NCBI RefSeq assembly: GCF_014633365.1
Contig: NC_068352.1
Coordinates: 29,049,310 to 29,113,309 of the forward strand
DNA from: Diospyros lotus
Taxonomy: Eukaryota; Streptophyta; Magnoliopsida; Ericales; Ebenaceae
Direction: 5' to 3'
Length of the DNA stretch: 64,000 nt
Positions within the stretch are counted from its first letter, which is position 1. Each line of letters opens with the position of its first letter. A model generated the notes under the pieces. The model was not told where the DNA came from. It saw nothing but the letters and a program-made list of their open reading frames with translations, and did not search any database. The position numbers and the translations under genes were made by a program. Below, in pieces: positions 13,129-25,199 of this stretch.

Positions 13129-13798
13129 TCTATATAATAAGGGAAAAGGGTTTTTTGAAAATGTATTAGAGACACATTTCAATGGCTGAGATGAATTTTA
13201 TACATTTTCAATGGTTGATATTACCTTTGTATTCCCGTCCAACAATCCCTCTTTATCTTTTTCCCTTTCTCCTCACATTCCCTCTCTATCTCTCTCTCCA
13301 TTTCTCTGTTTACCCTCCCTATCTCTCTCTTCCCCTCTGTTCTTCTTCCTCTCTCAACTTTTTCCTTCATTGGAGCTTACTTCAACCATTGATACAAAAA
13401 CAAGTAAGCTCTCTATATTCAGGGTCCGGTCACCAACTACGATGAGAGCAAGAGGGGTTATGTATATATGTATGTGTATATATATATGAGATGAGAACAA
13501 TGGGACAGAAGCTAAAACAAAAAAAGACCCTGAATATAGAGAGCTTATTTGTTTTTGTATCAACAGTTGAAGTAAGCTCTGATGAAGGCAAAAGTTGAGA
13601 GAGGAAGAAGAATAGAGAGGAAAAGAGAGATAGAAATGGAAGGTGGGGAGAAAGGGAGAGAGATAGAGAGGGACTGTTGGGCGGGAATACAAAGGTAATC
13701 TCAGCCATTGAAAATGTATAAAATTCATCTTACCTATTGAAATGTGTCTCTAATACATTTTATACATTTTCAAAAATCCTTCTCCCTTATTATATAGA
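13129..13798. mobile_element. Foldback element with arms of about 300 bp
   Basis: The left arm starts TCTATATAATAAGG at 13129 and the right arm ends with its exact complement at 13798. Both arms carry an AATGTATTAGAGACACATTTC-like segment, a pyrimidine-rich core and an AGGGTCCG or GGGTCTTT region, so they fold back on each other for about 300 bp with a short AT-rich loop. The TC start also resembles Helitron 5' ends, and a third copy of the same start is at 13878. It is non-coding. Confidence 0.6.
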
Positions 13799-13877
13799 TA
13801 TATATATATATTAGCAACGTGGGCATCTCTCTCTCTCTCTCTCTCAAAAATTTATACATATATGTATATGCAATATA

Positions 13878-14135
13878 TCTATATAATAAGGCAAGAGGGT
13901 TTTTGAAAATGTCTCTCAAATGTATCAAATGTATCAGAGATACAGTTGGTTTCAATGGCTAAGATTAATTTTCAGTGTATATGAATGGCTAAGATGAATG
14001 ATTTTCCCACCCACTCACTCCCTCAAACACTGTTTCTCTCTCTCTCTCCCTTTGTTACACCCTTTTTCCCACTCCCATCGCTGTCTTTCTCTCTCCATCT
14101 CTCTTTCTTTCTCTCACAAACCCACCCACCCACGC
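13878..14135 (+). mobile_element. Third copy of the TCTATATAATAAGG terminus
   Basis: This begins TCTATATAATAAGG and continues with AGAGGGTTTTTGAAAATG and a CT-rich tract, matching the arms of the foldback element at 13129-13798. The far end is not defined. It runs into the GC-rich block that follows. Confidence 0.45.
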
Positions 14136-14640
14136 CATTAGTTGGTGCAACGACGGTGGGGGGGAGGGAAGGTCGACGGCGGGTGGGGGGCCAGCGGGTG
14201 CCACCGCAGTGAGGAGGACGGGAGGGACGACAAAAGGTGGGGGCGAGGGGTGATGGAGGTCCAAGAGGCTATGTGGGGAGGGGGGAGCAATAGCCATAAA
14301 GGTTGCAACGGTTAGCAGGACTGCCATAGCGGTCGTTGCATCGAGCGAAGCGGCGAGCGGCGGCTAAGGCGACACACGATGGAGCACAGAGGCAGCCAGT
14401 GGTGGCGGTGGTAACTAGCGGCCAGTGGCTGTCGCCAACAGTGGTGGTTCATGCGCGTAGGCGAAGGTATAGGATGTGGCCCGCTGCGACGACGGCTAAT
14501 AGCGGTAGTGGCGTGGCGACCGAGAACGACTAGTAGAGGCCAAACCAACGGGTGGCTAGTGCTGTGCGTGGGCGATGGCCGTGAGTTACAAGAAGAAGAA
14601 GATGAAAGGAGAAGGAGAAAAAAAAAATTCTGAAAAAATA
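14136..14640. other. GC-rich block of unknown origin
   Basis: A stretch rich in GGCGG, GGTGG and CGACGG words contrasts sharply with the AT-rich flanks and ends in a GAAGAAGAAG tract. Several overlapping frames are open only because stops are rare at this composition; none shows a recognisable domain. A similar GC block plus purine tract occurs in the LTR at 2704-4781 (opposite strand), so LTR origin is likeliest and gene capture is the alternative. Confidence 0.3.
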
Positions 14641-15428
14641 GAAAAAATTGGAGAAAATGCCAAAAAAAATTTAAAAATTTGAGAAAAATTCTTAAAATCA
14701 ATTTGGGGTTCAAGGAGCATGCCAGAAGCTCGAAAATGGGGGAGCCTTGGAGCCCCCTACCTGTTAGTGGGCCTAGACGTATGGGTATTTTATTTTTGAG
14801 CATTGAAAATTTTGCCCTATTAGAATAAATGTGGAAAATATTTTTTTTTATGTGTTAAAATGTATGTATTTAAATTAATGGATTGGATTGCCCATTTGGG
14901 CCTAAGCCCATGTATTAGTGGGTTGTGTTTTAATTAAATGAGAAGGATTTTGATTGGACCTAAACCACATGTTTTGTAATGTGTTTAAATTAAATGAAAG
15001 TGGACTTGAGCCAGGTGTTTAACGCCAATGAAGTGATGGGTTTAGAGAAATCCCATGAGCGTAAAATGAATTGAGCTTTTGATTAGGTCGGGCCATTAGT
15101 AAAGTGGGCATTAGCATTATATATATATATGTGCATTATTTTGTGTGTGCAAAATTTATGAATATAGAAAAAGAGATAAGAAAATGAAATAAAGGAAAAA
15201 GTAAAAAATGGGCGTACTTTATGAATAAAGGTGAGGGCAAAGATGGGATTTGCATAATTAGTTTGATAAAGAAAAAAGAAAAGAAATGAAAATATTACAA
15301 AATGCCCAAATGGGCCCTCGATATTTTGTGTGGAGGGGCAAAATAGGAAGATGAGGTGGGGGTACATGGAGTTGGCTTGAAGGCCACTCCTCTCCCATTC
15401 TTATTCTTCTTCTTCTTCCTTCTCTCTT

Positions 15429-15632
15429 TCCTTGGTTCTCTCGGCAGATTTTTTCATCGTCTTCATCTTCATCTTCTTTCTTTTTTCTTCCATTAAGTGT
15501 GGTAGAATCCAAGCTCAAGATGGGGAGATTTCCTTGGTTCTCTCGGCAGATTTTTTCATCGTCTTCATCTTCATCTTCTTTCTTTTTTCTTCCATTAAGT
15601 GTGGTAGAATCCAAGCTCAAGATGGGGAGATT
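15429..15632. repeat. Perfect 102-bp tandem duplication
   Basis: Two adjacent 102-bp units, 15429-15530 and 15531-15632, appear identical base for base. Each starts TCCTTGGTTCTCTCGGCAG and ends GATGGGGAGAT plus one or two T. The period is a multiple of three, so open frames run through both units. Confidence 0.9.
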
Positions 15633-15971
15633 TAAAGCTCTTGGAGTACTTTTCTTCTCTTGATTTTTCATCAAAAAGGCAAGCATCTATTTTCTCTTTT
15701 TCTATCCTTTAATGCAAAATTATGTCTTAATGTATAACCAAGTTGATATTTTCAAATCTCCAAATGGTTTTTGTAAAGCTTGAGTTAAGTGGATTGTTTC
15801 CAACTTTTCTAAAATTGTGGGTTTCCTTCAAGAGGTCATGGAGTCTTATTTTTGGTCTCCATGGGGCTTTTTTTCCCAATCTTTCATTCATGGAATGGCA
15901 ACTTGGGGGTTAGGGGATTAGCCATGAGTGGTTTTGAGTGTTTTGTATTCATTTTGTGCATTTTGGGTTGC

Positions 15972-16118
15972 ACCGAGTTGACTTGTTGGTGGGTTAAGTC
16001 GACTCGGCTGAAGCTGGTTTCTTTTGGCCCTTTTTCCCCATTTTTAGCCAAGTCGACTTGGTTTCAAGCGAGTTGACTTGGCTCAAGTCGACTCAGATTT
16101 CCCTCGAGTCGACTTGGC
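15972..16118. repeat. Cluster of AAGTCGACTTGG-like palindromes
   Basis: Variants of the self-complementary word CAAGTCGACTTG, such as GAGTTGACTTG, AAGTCGACTCGG and CGAGTCGACTTGG, occur about seven times in 150 bp. Confidence 0.75.
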
Positions 16119-16974
16119 CGCGACTTGACTATACTGTGTGTGCTTCGCTGTTTCGGCTATAACTTTTGATGTAGAACTCGAAATTGCGATCCGTTTAAAG
16201 CGTCATAAACCAGACTTCGAGGGATTCAATTTGATATATAATATCATATATTTTGGTTATGATTTGATCTAGTTAAGGCTTTTCTTAATCCAAATCAAGT
16301 AAGATTGTTAAAGTAAATTATTTTTAAATTCTTCCTTTAACAACCCTCAATCTTCTAAAATGATAAGATGTGTTTGAAGATATATATATATGTAAATTCA
16401 TGGGATTCATGAGTTAAAAATATAATTGACTTGCATGAGAAAGTATAATAATAATAATTGAGAGGTTGTTAAGAAATGTTCTTGGTTGGTATGTCCATGA
16501 AGTCTCATGAGTGATGCATAGCTTGCATTATATGGATAATTACCCTTAAATGATGGGGTTGCCATAAATGGATGTGAATGAATTCATATGCATGATCATG
16601 ATGTGATGTGACCTAGAATCCTAATGGGTGATTTTAGGCCTGTTATTGTGAAGTTGTGAGGATGCTTGAATGTGTATGCATATGTATGTGTGTATATATA
16701 TATATTGCCTTAGTGCACCTATTATTTTGCGCAGAAGAAAGTAAATGGATATCCCCAAGGCATGCCATGGCAAGAAAGGCAGTTTGTCCGCAAGAAAGAA
16801 ATGGAGATATCCTACCAAGGAGGCTCGCCCGTATTTATTTTGTATGTGCATCATGTATTTTCTTATACTATAAGGTATATTGATAAAGTGTGTTACACTA
16901 TGGCATCAAGTGTGTGAATGTTACTCATTGTAATTGTGTTTGGGGTTGTGTCGCATTGCATTGCATAAATATAT

Positions 16975-17028
16975 TGCAAAAGGCGATGTATCTGCAAAAG
17001 GCAGTGTATCTACAAAAGGCGGTGTATC
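16975..17028 (+). repeat. 18-bp tandem repeat, three copies
   Basis: The unit TGCAAAAGGCGATGTATC is repeated three times at 16975, 16993 and 17011 with one or two changes per copy. Confidence 0.85.
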
Positions 17029-18420
17029 CACATTATTTTTGTACCATAAGCTATGTTGATAAAATGGCTTTGTGCTATGGTTAAAGGGGGTGAATGTCAT
17101 CTCCCATGGTAAAGTGTGTGAATTTTTGGTAAGAAAAGAAAGCATGGCATATATAAATTGAATCATGGTTAATAAAGAAGGCATGGATTGGTGTGTCATT
17201 TATGCTTGATGCTCAAGGTAAGTCTAGTCATATCCAGCTTTCATTATTTTTATACACTTTGAAAAATGTGTTTTGATGAAATGTAATTAACTATAATTTC
17301 TAGAGAGATGATGTTGTCAAGTGTGGAAGGTATGGACTCAATTAAGGTTTAGTGGTCGGGTAGTGAGTTTTTCCTTGGGTCTTTGTTATTCATGCCTTCG
17401 TATATTGATCTTGTCATAATTTCCCTTTAATATATGTTTGTTGAAACTTGTGGTTCACCCTTGCTTCTTTTGTTATTCCAGGGTAAAAGGAAAATAATTA
17501 TTTTGGGGCGAGTTTGTAACACCCTAGGTGTGAGTATAAATTTAATTAAATAAATTATGAAATAGAGGCATGTGGCATTCCAAAATTGTCCTAAGTTGGC
17601 TGATGGAAGTTTATAAATGTGAAATGCCTCTAGAAGGGTAATGTGGTAATTTGGATATTATCCCATTAAAAGAGAATAATTATGGGTGAAAAATACGTAA
17701 TAAATCCTATGGGAATGATTTAATTTTGATGAATTTATTGAGAAAATTGGATGGTCAAGATTGTGGGTTGGGGGCCAAATAGGTGTCAAATAGTGACACT
17801 TGGCAAGTTCCCAATGAAGAAAATAATATATTAAAGAAATAAGAAATGGCTAAAGTAAGTGTATAAGTGACACTTGGCAAGATCTCATTAAAAGAAAAGT
17901 AAGATTTAATTAAAAGAAAAATAAAAAGAAAATGAGTCATTCTTGCCTTTATTGAGAGTCACCATTATGTTGCATAAAGAAAATGCAAAGGAAAATAAGA
18001 GGTGGCCATGCAATTATGGTTGAAAATGGAAGAATTAAAATAAATGGGAGAAAAATTAAAAGTTTAAGATGGATCCAACAGATGAGACATGGCCTTGGAA
18101 TGGGAGTTGATCTATGATTAGTGGTTAATTTTGTAAAAATTTTGTTATAATTATACCCTTCTTTCGATCTTAAATATGGTTTAAATTAGATATTAATATA
18201 TATTTTATGGTTATATGCAAGTTTAAATTGAAAGATGAATGAAATGAAGTTCTAAAGTAAATAATAATAATATATAAAATTATATATAATACATATATAT
18301 CATTATATGCATGCATGTAATATATATATAATATAATCTAATATATATATGTGCCATGTGTAATACATATATATAATATATAATTTATTAATAACATTAA
18401 ATTATTTTTATTTTTTTTAG

Positions 18421-18576
18421 GCATGAAGAATTCAAGCCCATGAAGACTTAAAGTCCATGAAGAATTCAAGTCCATGAAGAAATCAAAGCCATGGAGAAAT
18501 CAAGTCCATGAAGAAATCAAACCCATGAAAAATTAAAGTCCATGAAGAATTCAAGCCCATGAAGAATTAAGGCCCA
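18421..18576 (+). repeat. Short tandem repeat around CCATGAAGAATTCAAG
   Basis: About eight imperfect copies of CCATGAAGAATTCAAG or CCATGAAGAAATCAAG, about 18 bp each, lie upstream of the TATA box of this element. Confidence 0.8.
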
Positions 18577-18704
18577 ATTTGAGCAACCCATGGAAAATAT
18601 TATTTGGAGAAGGCCCAAGGATTATTTTTAATCCTAATGAAGATTAAAAACCAATTTATAGAAATCTATTTTTATTTTTTATGTGAGAGCTTTATTAGGT
18701 GTGT

Positions 18705-18845
18705 TTTTTAGCTAAAATCCATTTAACTATTAGGTGGATATTATAGCTAAAATCCATTTAACTTTATGAATGCTTTATTAGGTATGTATTTTAGCTAAAA
18801 TCCATTTAATATTAGGTGTGTATTATAGCTAAAATCCATTTAACT
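18705..18845 (+). repeat. Tandem repeat containing TAGCTAAAATCCATTTAA
   Basis: Four copies of a roughly 35- to 45-bp unit share TAGCTAAAATCCATTTAA preceded by TTAGGTGTGTATT-like sequence. Confidence 0.8.
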
Positions 18846-18927
18846 TTAAGTGTGTGAGTGCCCATTAGATATAATTATGTCTAGTTGAATAATTGAAATT
18901 GTGTGGTTTATATTGCATCTTGTGGCC

Positions 18928-18936
18928 TATAAATAG
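18928..18936 (+). promoter_or_regulatory. TATA box inside the 17515-22184 element
   Basis: GGCCTATAAATAGATC is a consensus plant TATA box and closely resembles the TATA context of the solo LTR at 9446. Confidence 0.45.
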
Positions 18937-19120
18937 ATCACTTGATTGCATTTGTAAGTGTGATTATTATTCTTGAATAAAAGTTTAGTTGTTTCCTTAT
19001 AATTCTCTCTTTGAGAATTGTTCTTGTTCTTTCTCATTTTCTTTAGTACTTTCTCTTATAATCTTACTTTTTCTTCTTTCTTCTTTTAAATTCTTATGTC
19101 ATTTATTATTACTTTATTAT

Positions 19121-19330
19121 TCACCGCCTAAATGGCCGGTTAATTTGTGCCTTTAAATTTCTGTAATTTTAATTCTTGTCATTTAATTATTCACCGCCTA
19201 AATGGCCGGTTAGTTTATGCCTTTAAATTTCTGTAATTTTAATTCTTGTCATTTAATTATCCACCGCCTAAATGGCCGGTTAGTTTATGCTTTTAAATTT
19301 CTTGTCATTTAAATTCTGTTATTTAAATTA
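19121..19330 (+). repeat. 70-bp tandem repeat, three copies
   Basis: Units starting CACCGCCTAAATGGCCGGTTA at 19121, 19191 and 19261 repeat at an exact 70-bp spacing; the first two are nearly identical and the third degrades at its end. Confidence 0.85.
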
Positions 19331-22189
19331 CGTCATTTAAATTTCTGTCAATTAACTTTCAAATAAAAATGAGTAGCTAAATCTAATCTTGGGTTAAGGC
19401 AAGGACAGTGTCCAACGCCAATGATTCCCAAAGAAAGCTGCGCTTTAAATAAGTAACATTAATTTAAATTTCAGTATGAGTGTGTATTAATTATTAAAAA
19501 ATCACTAGGTTTGGATTGGAGCGTAAGCCTAACTTAGAGCTTTCATGCCATGTATGAGAGTTACTAGAACTGGAAACGCTATCATACCCAAATCCGGATG
19601 ATTAATTTAGTTGTTTTGTGTATTAATTACAATTGGATTTATGGTGGTTGCTTAAATTAGAATCCTGCATATCATGTATGGGGATTGCTTAACCTAGAAC
19701 TATCATCATCTCTAATTGCATTTAATAACAAACCCTCATATCTGAAATTAAATTAATGTTGCTAATCTTTTATGCTAAAATTTGGGAATCAACGGGTTGG
19801 TACTGAAATTGTCTTAACTCAAGCACTATCCAAATTCATATTTTTACGTTTAATGTTTATTTTAATTTTTGCCTTACTTTATTTTCTAGTATCTGTTGTC
19901 TAAAAACAAAACCATAAAAAATCTTGTTGTCAATTTGTCCAAATGCGTGTGCGTGTGTGTGACATTCTTTTTCTTTTGCCATAAATAAATCTCTCAGTGG
20001 ACGACCTGGATTCATCCAGAAAATATAAATATAAATTTGGACTACAACTGCACTCGTACACTGGCGAGTATAAACCTCTCACTAAAATAAAAAAAATATA
20101 AAAGTTTTATTATGATTTGTTTTTATTGTGTTTTAATTGCAGGGTGAGAGTGCAGTCAATCTAAGGGTCACAAATGAGTCTTAAAAATTGGCATGGATTG
20201 CCAATATAATTAAAATTAATTTTTAAGGGATTAGAATGGATGGTAGGGATAACTCTTGGGTAAGAATCAAGGGCTAAGATGAAATTCTCTTTAAGCACAT
20301 GGATTGTGCTTATTTGAAGGGTAGAGATTCAATCTCCATTTTAAATTCATGGCTAGGATTAAATTTTTTTTTACCAATGATTGTGTTTCTTCTTAAAGGT
20401 AGAGATTAAATCCTATGAGATCAAAGGGTGAGATTAAAAGTTTATTAAGCACATGGATTGTGCTTGTAATGAAGGGTGAAGATTAATTCTCTCAAAACAA
20501 TAAAATTCAAGGATTTAGATTAAATCTTGGAATGTAAATAATTAAAAGAAATTGAAAAAGTGAGGTAATATAAAGAGGAAGAAGGTATAGAAGGCCAAAT
20601 TTCTTGGCCAAGAGAACAATTGGAATAAGAAGAAGAAGAAGAATAGGAGAAAAGAAAGGAAGGTAAGATTCTTGTACTTGGTTTTCTTAGAAAGGAAAAG
20701 AAAAAGTTTTCTTAATCCTTCTCATCTCTTAATTTTAGAAATCTTCTAATGTTCGAAGAAATTCTCCTTAGGTTGTTGGAACTAAAGAGATACTTGGAAG
20801 CGATCATTTGAAAAACATCAAAGAGTTAAGGTAAGGGATTACCCCATGGGTGGCGGTCTTGCATGTTTAGCAAATGTTTGTTATGAGTATCATGTCTTAG
20901 CAAATGTTCGGCAATATGGAGGGCTGGGAGTTGGGAAAATGGGGTTGGTTGAAGCCTCCACCTTGAAAGGTTGAGAAGGCTAGGAGGACTATCCATGTTT
21001 GCATTACATCTTGCATTACATGTTTATTTATTTCTCATTTGTTTTGCATTGTACCCTTACTAAGCAATAGCTTATAAGATCATTTTGGACCTTTTTATAG
21101 ATGATGAAAGCTCAAAGGGAAAGGGCATCTTGGAAGAGGTAAGGGCTATGAAAATGGAAGACTAGATGTGTAGCATTTATATTTTGTAATGGTATTTGAG
21201 AGTTTGATGGAGTTTAAACTTGAGTATGTGTTTTAATTTGGTGTATGTAGTGTAAGTACCTTATGGTTGTATGGCCTGATTTTGGGAGTGAATGTGAGGG
21301 TTATATTTTAATTTTTGTAAATTAAAATTTTAGAATGCATGGGTTTAAAAAAAAAAAGGGCCAACAGGGTGCTGGGGCGCGCAGCAGGCGCCCGCGCGCG
21401 CGGCTGGCCAGCGATGGGCATGGCCCCGAGTAGCAAGCGCGGCTGGGCCGCTATCATCACTGTGTTTCTGTTTTAATTATTTTTTTTTTATTCCTAGAAG
21501 TTCTGAAAATAAATCAAGTTTATTTAATAAAATAAATTGGAGATTGAGCCTCTAAAATATTTATTAAATTAATATAAAATTTGAGGCATTTTTGAACAAT
21601 TTTCCTATATGTTAGAAAATAAACAAAAGAGTATTTCCTTGAATGTGGGAAAAATGGATGAGTAAATTTGATGTTTGAAATTCAAAAACTTATTCCCCAA
21701 GAAGATGGAAATTTGGTGTATTTTTGAAATAAATAAAAGGAAAATAAATGGAGATTTGGCTAAGGAAAAATTCATTAAATTTTTCAAGAGAAGTTTAACC
21801 CAAGTATTTTCTAAGACTATTGAGAATGAGAAAATGGGTTAATACTTAAACCAAAATTTATTTTCTAATAATTAAGGCCTCAAGTCATAGATAAATTAAG
21901 CGAATGTAGTTTGCTTATTTTTGTCGAATTCTGAGAAAGATCATTCTTGTCTCTTTATTAAGAGCTAGAGGAGGGTAACGCTTCACTAAGGTTCCTGGGT
22001 TTATTTCTGCAAGGTCTTTTCGATATGTTCCCGAATCCTTGAGTGAAACGAAGAGAAGGCGAAGCCTAGTCCCTACCTAGGACGTTTCTTATTGGAACAT
22101 AACTTGTCTCTTCATTATTACCTTAGCAAATGAATGGTTAATCGATTATTCACGAGTAACACCAAATGGGACTGGGGCATTACAGAGTT

Positions 22190-22939
22190 CTAGTTAGATG
22201 TGTACAGAGATGTCTCGGCCTCAAAAATCTGTGGGTGTAGATTGGAGGGCATGAATAGAGGGTTCATAATGTATTTAAAATCTTAGTGCCCTTGTATATT
22301 TTAAAAGGTATGGGTTCTAAACCGCTTAATGTAAAGAATATTGTATAATATGTTATGGCTCCTATTGATAATGAGCAAATATGGAAATGAAAAGAAATTT
22401 TTGTAAATTCTGAGTGAGTTTGTATTTGCATCCATCTTGAATGGAGCTTCTCTTGGATTTCCTATGCTAACGGGTAATCCGGGAGCAAGCCCTGACAGTC
22501 GGGGACTCCAAAATTTTTTAAAATTTTTAAATTTTTAAAAAAAAATTAATATGTAATTTTTTAATTTTAAATATCAATACTTAATTTCATTTAAAAAAAT
22601 TTAAATAAAAAAACACCAAAGTGTAATTCTTTTATACCAAGGTCGAGGACTCTTTTTCAATTATTTTAATTTTTAATTTTTAATTTTTAATTTTTAAAAT
22701 TTTTAATTTTTAATTTTTAATTTTTAATTTTTAATTTTTAAATATTCTAAATATCATTAGTGTAAGTTTTGAAATTTTTTGAAAGTAAGTTTTAATATTT
22801 AATTTTTAAAAAATAAAAAAATACCAACCGTATAAATTTTAATGTATAAGAATTTGACATTTAAAATTTAACATGGATGATTCAATTTTAAGAAAAATAA
22901 AAATCTCTTTTTAAATTATTAATAATCAAATGCTGCTTT
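22190..22939. other. Non-coding AT-rich DNA
   Basis: No gene is seen. A low-complexity TTTTTAATTTTTAA run fills about 22665-22745. Confidence 0.5.
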
Positions 22940-23590
22940 TAGTGTAAAATTTTATTCAAAGTAGGAAGTTTAATTCAAAATTTAATATTCTTATGTTTAG
23001 GTGTTGAATCTTTGATACTTAAAGTAATGTAAAATTGGTTAATCTATCTTATTGAGTTAGTTAAAGATGAAAATATTCGAAAAGAATTTATTTTTTAATT
23101 CTATTTTTATTTTATTAATTCTATTTTTTATTTTGACACAATAATTTTTTTTAAATTAAAATAATATAAAAATCAAACATTTACCGACCAAGCATGATTG
23201 GAGAACCCAATGTTCAAGAACACAAAAGTTCTCGACCACTCACGGTCGGAAACCCAAGGCTCTTCAATCCCGAACCAAGGTCCCCCCTGGTTGATGGCCG
23301 CGCCATGGCGGCCGATATGTATTATTTGATATTTGATTTTTAATTTAATATATTCAGATTATAGAGCACTTACTAATATATTTTATTATACAGATTTAGT
23401 AAATTTTTTTTATTATAAAACTTTAACAATTATACAATAATTTTAATTTTTGTTTTTTGTTCAATGTTTATAATTTTTTTTTTTTTTACTTGCTCTTATA
23501 TCTTGATTTGTAATATTAGTGAACATTATAAATCTTATATATTCGTTTCTTATTTGAGTTTTATAAAGTATTTAATATAAATAAAATTAT
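22940..23590 (+). mobile_element. Copy 2 of the 12140-13030 repeat
   Basis: This shares the order and wording of the repeat at 12150-13030: the CAAAGTAGGAA start, the GTTGAATCTTTGATACTTAAAG block, the CGACCACTCACGGTCGG block with following pyrimidines, and the GATTTAGTAAATTTTTTT to GAGTTTTATAAAG end. It lacks the microsatellite and the 3' hairpin of copy 1, so it is an internally shorter, 3'-truncated relative. Confidence 0.6.
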
Positions 23591-25199
23591 TATAATAATT
23601 TTTGATAGATAGCAATTTTTGAGAAGAAAGATTGCAAGGGGTTGCAATCGTCGCCCGTTTAAGGGACGAAAAGAAACTCATGACTGAAAAAATCAAAGTT
23701 CGCAGAGCGTTTAGCACCGCGAGTCCGACTAAGTTGTTCACTATCAAAATACATTATCTTACTTATTTTAACAAATAAATACTATTTTAATGTAGTAGCA
23801 AATTAACCATCTTAAATGCAGCATTTGGCTCAGCTATCAAAATGCATTATTCTGACTAATTAAATATTTTAATGATGATATTAAATAAGTGAAAACAGTC
23901 AATATGATAAAAGCGTATGTATCCTTGATATTTTATTTTATTGAGGAACAAAGATTACATATATAAAAAGGGACATAATAGTAAAACAATCATTACATAA
24001 TTTAAACAAATAAACAACCCATCAAAATTGGTCCTCCTTGTTAAATAATTACATTGTGTTGAGTTGTGTTTTCATTAGTAGTGTCACAAATAATGAAAGC
24101 CAAATCCCAAGAGTAGTGTCACAAAATGTTTTCCAAATCATATACCTATATAACAATTAAACATATAATTTTCAATATAGAAACACTTATTCTAAATTAA
24201 AAATACATATACATATTTTTTAAGTTTCAATATTAGTTCCTTTTCTTGTGATATGAAAACTACTTGGTTAATACAAAAAATGGCTTAGTTAATAAATAAA
24301 TTATTTCAAATATAAATTGTACTCAATTCTAAACATTTTTTTCTTAAATAAATGATATTAATAATTTGAAATTTAAATCATTTTAAAAATTTGTATAGTA
24401 ATATGTGCATAATTTTAACTTTTACAACAATATCAAATAATAAATAAATTTAAAATTATCCAAATCAATTCGATAAGCCAATTTGGGGGAAAAACCAATT
24501 GGGAGATTGCTTTTGAAAATCAAATCTTCCAATGCAGAAAAATTGTACCTATATAGAAATTCACTATACACATACGAATTATGATTTTATATTATAATAC
24601 ATATTTTTAAGTTTTAACATTAAATTAATTTTCTTGTGATGTTAAAAAATCCAACACCACCAAGCACCAGAGTTAACCACCACCGGGTGACCAAGAGCTA
24701 ACTCCAAATAACCATAACCAAGCTAAAATTTGAAACATCTAGGCTCGGTAACCAGGGCATAAAGCTATCCAAAGGGAGCTAAATAAGTTAGCTTTTACCT
24801 TGATAGAAGGTGGAAAGGTGACTTGGAATTCGGCCCAACTAATTCTAGCAAACCCACACAAACCATCCCATCCACATACACTAGTAAAACTCAAACCAAA
24901 CGGATGGCAGGCATGACCAGAATGGAAAGAACACAGAAGCATGTCACACTCTACCATCAGAATATGATAATATTCTTAAAGTCTTGCCATTCACCAAGTC
25001 CAGAAGTCTGATTTAAGTAGAGCAATAAAGCTCCACGGACCTAAAGCTTCTACCGCTTCTACCAACCAAGACCCATTACAAGTTTGTCACAAACTCCATA
25101 CAAATGCATAATTTTCCTATTCATTAGATGTCTACATAGCTAACATCCAAAACCAACTTCAAAGTACAGAAATTTTTACAGAAGGAGCCTGGGTATTTT
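23591..25199. other. AT-rich intergenic DNA and SUMO 3' flank
   Basis: No coding region is supported. A small inverted pair (TTTTTGATAGATAG near 23600 and CACTATCAAAATA near 23740) could be a short MITE. The last few hundred bases before 25200 are the presumed SUMO 3' UTR, transcribed right to left; I could not fix a poly(A) site. Confidence 0.4.

Larger units (their letters stand above)
14641..17509. other. Unclassified repetitive, non-coding DNA
   Basis: No gene is supported. The stretch holds a perfect tandem duplication (15429-15632), a cluster of GTCGAC palindromes (15972-16118) and a short 18-bp tandem repeat (16975-17028). The overall look is that of LTR or retrotransposon leader sequence, but no terminal pair was found. 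Confidence 0.35.
17515..22184. mobile_element. LTR-type insertion of 4670 bp, TSD GAGTT
   Basis: The insertion starts TGTAACACCCTAGG at 17515 and ends GGGGCATTACA at 22184. It is flanked by GAGTT at 17510-17514 and 22185-22189. TG and CA termini plus a perfect 5-bp duplication indicate LTR-retrotransposon integration. I found no gag or pol motifs and no second internal LTR start, so it is either a very long solo LTR or a rearranged non-autonomous element. Inside are three separate tandem-repeat families, a strong TATA box near 18928 on the plus strand, and a GC-rich block at 21365-21450 that would suit a minus-oriented LTR. Its orientation is therefore ambiguous. Confidence 0.7.

Noticed and set aside
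13182..13728. Pairs of Leu/Pro/Ser-rich frames on both strands
   Set aside because: They mirror each other across a foldback element and translate CT-rich arms.
14055..14803. Possible GC-rich gene
   Set aside because: Several frames are open on both strands with no domain; composition alone accounts for them.
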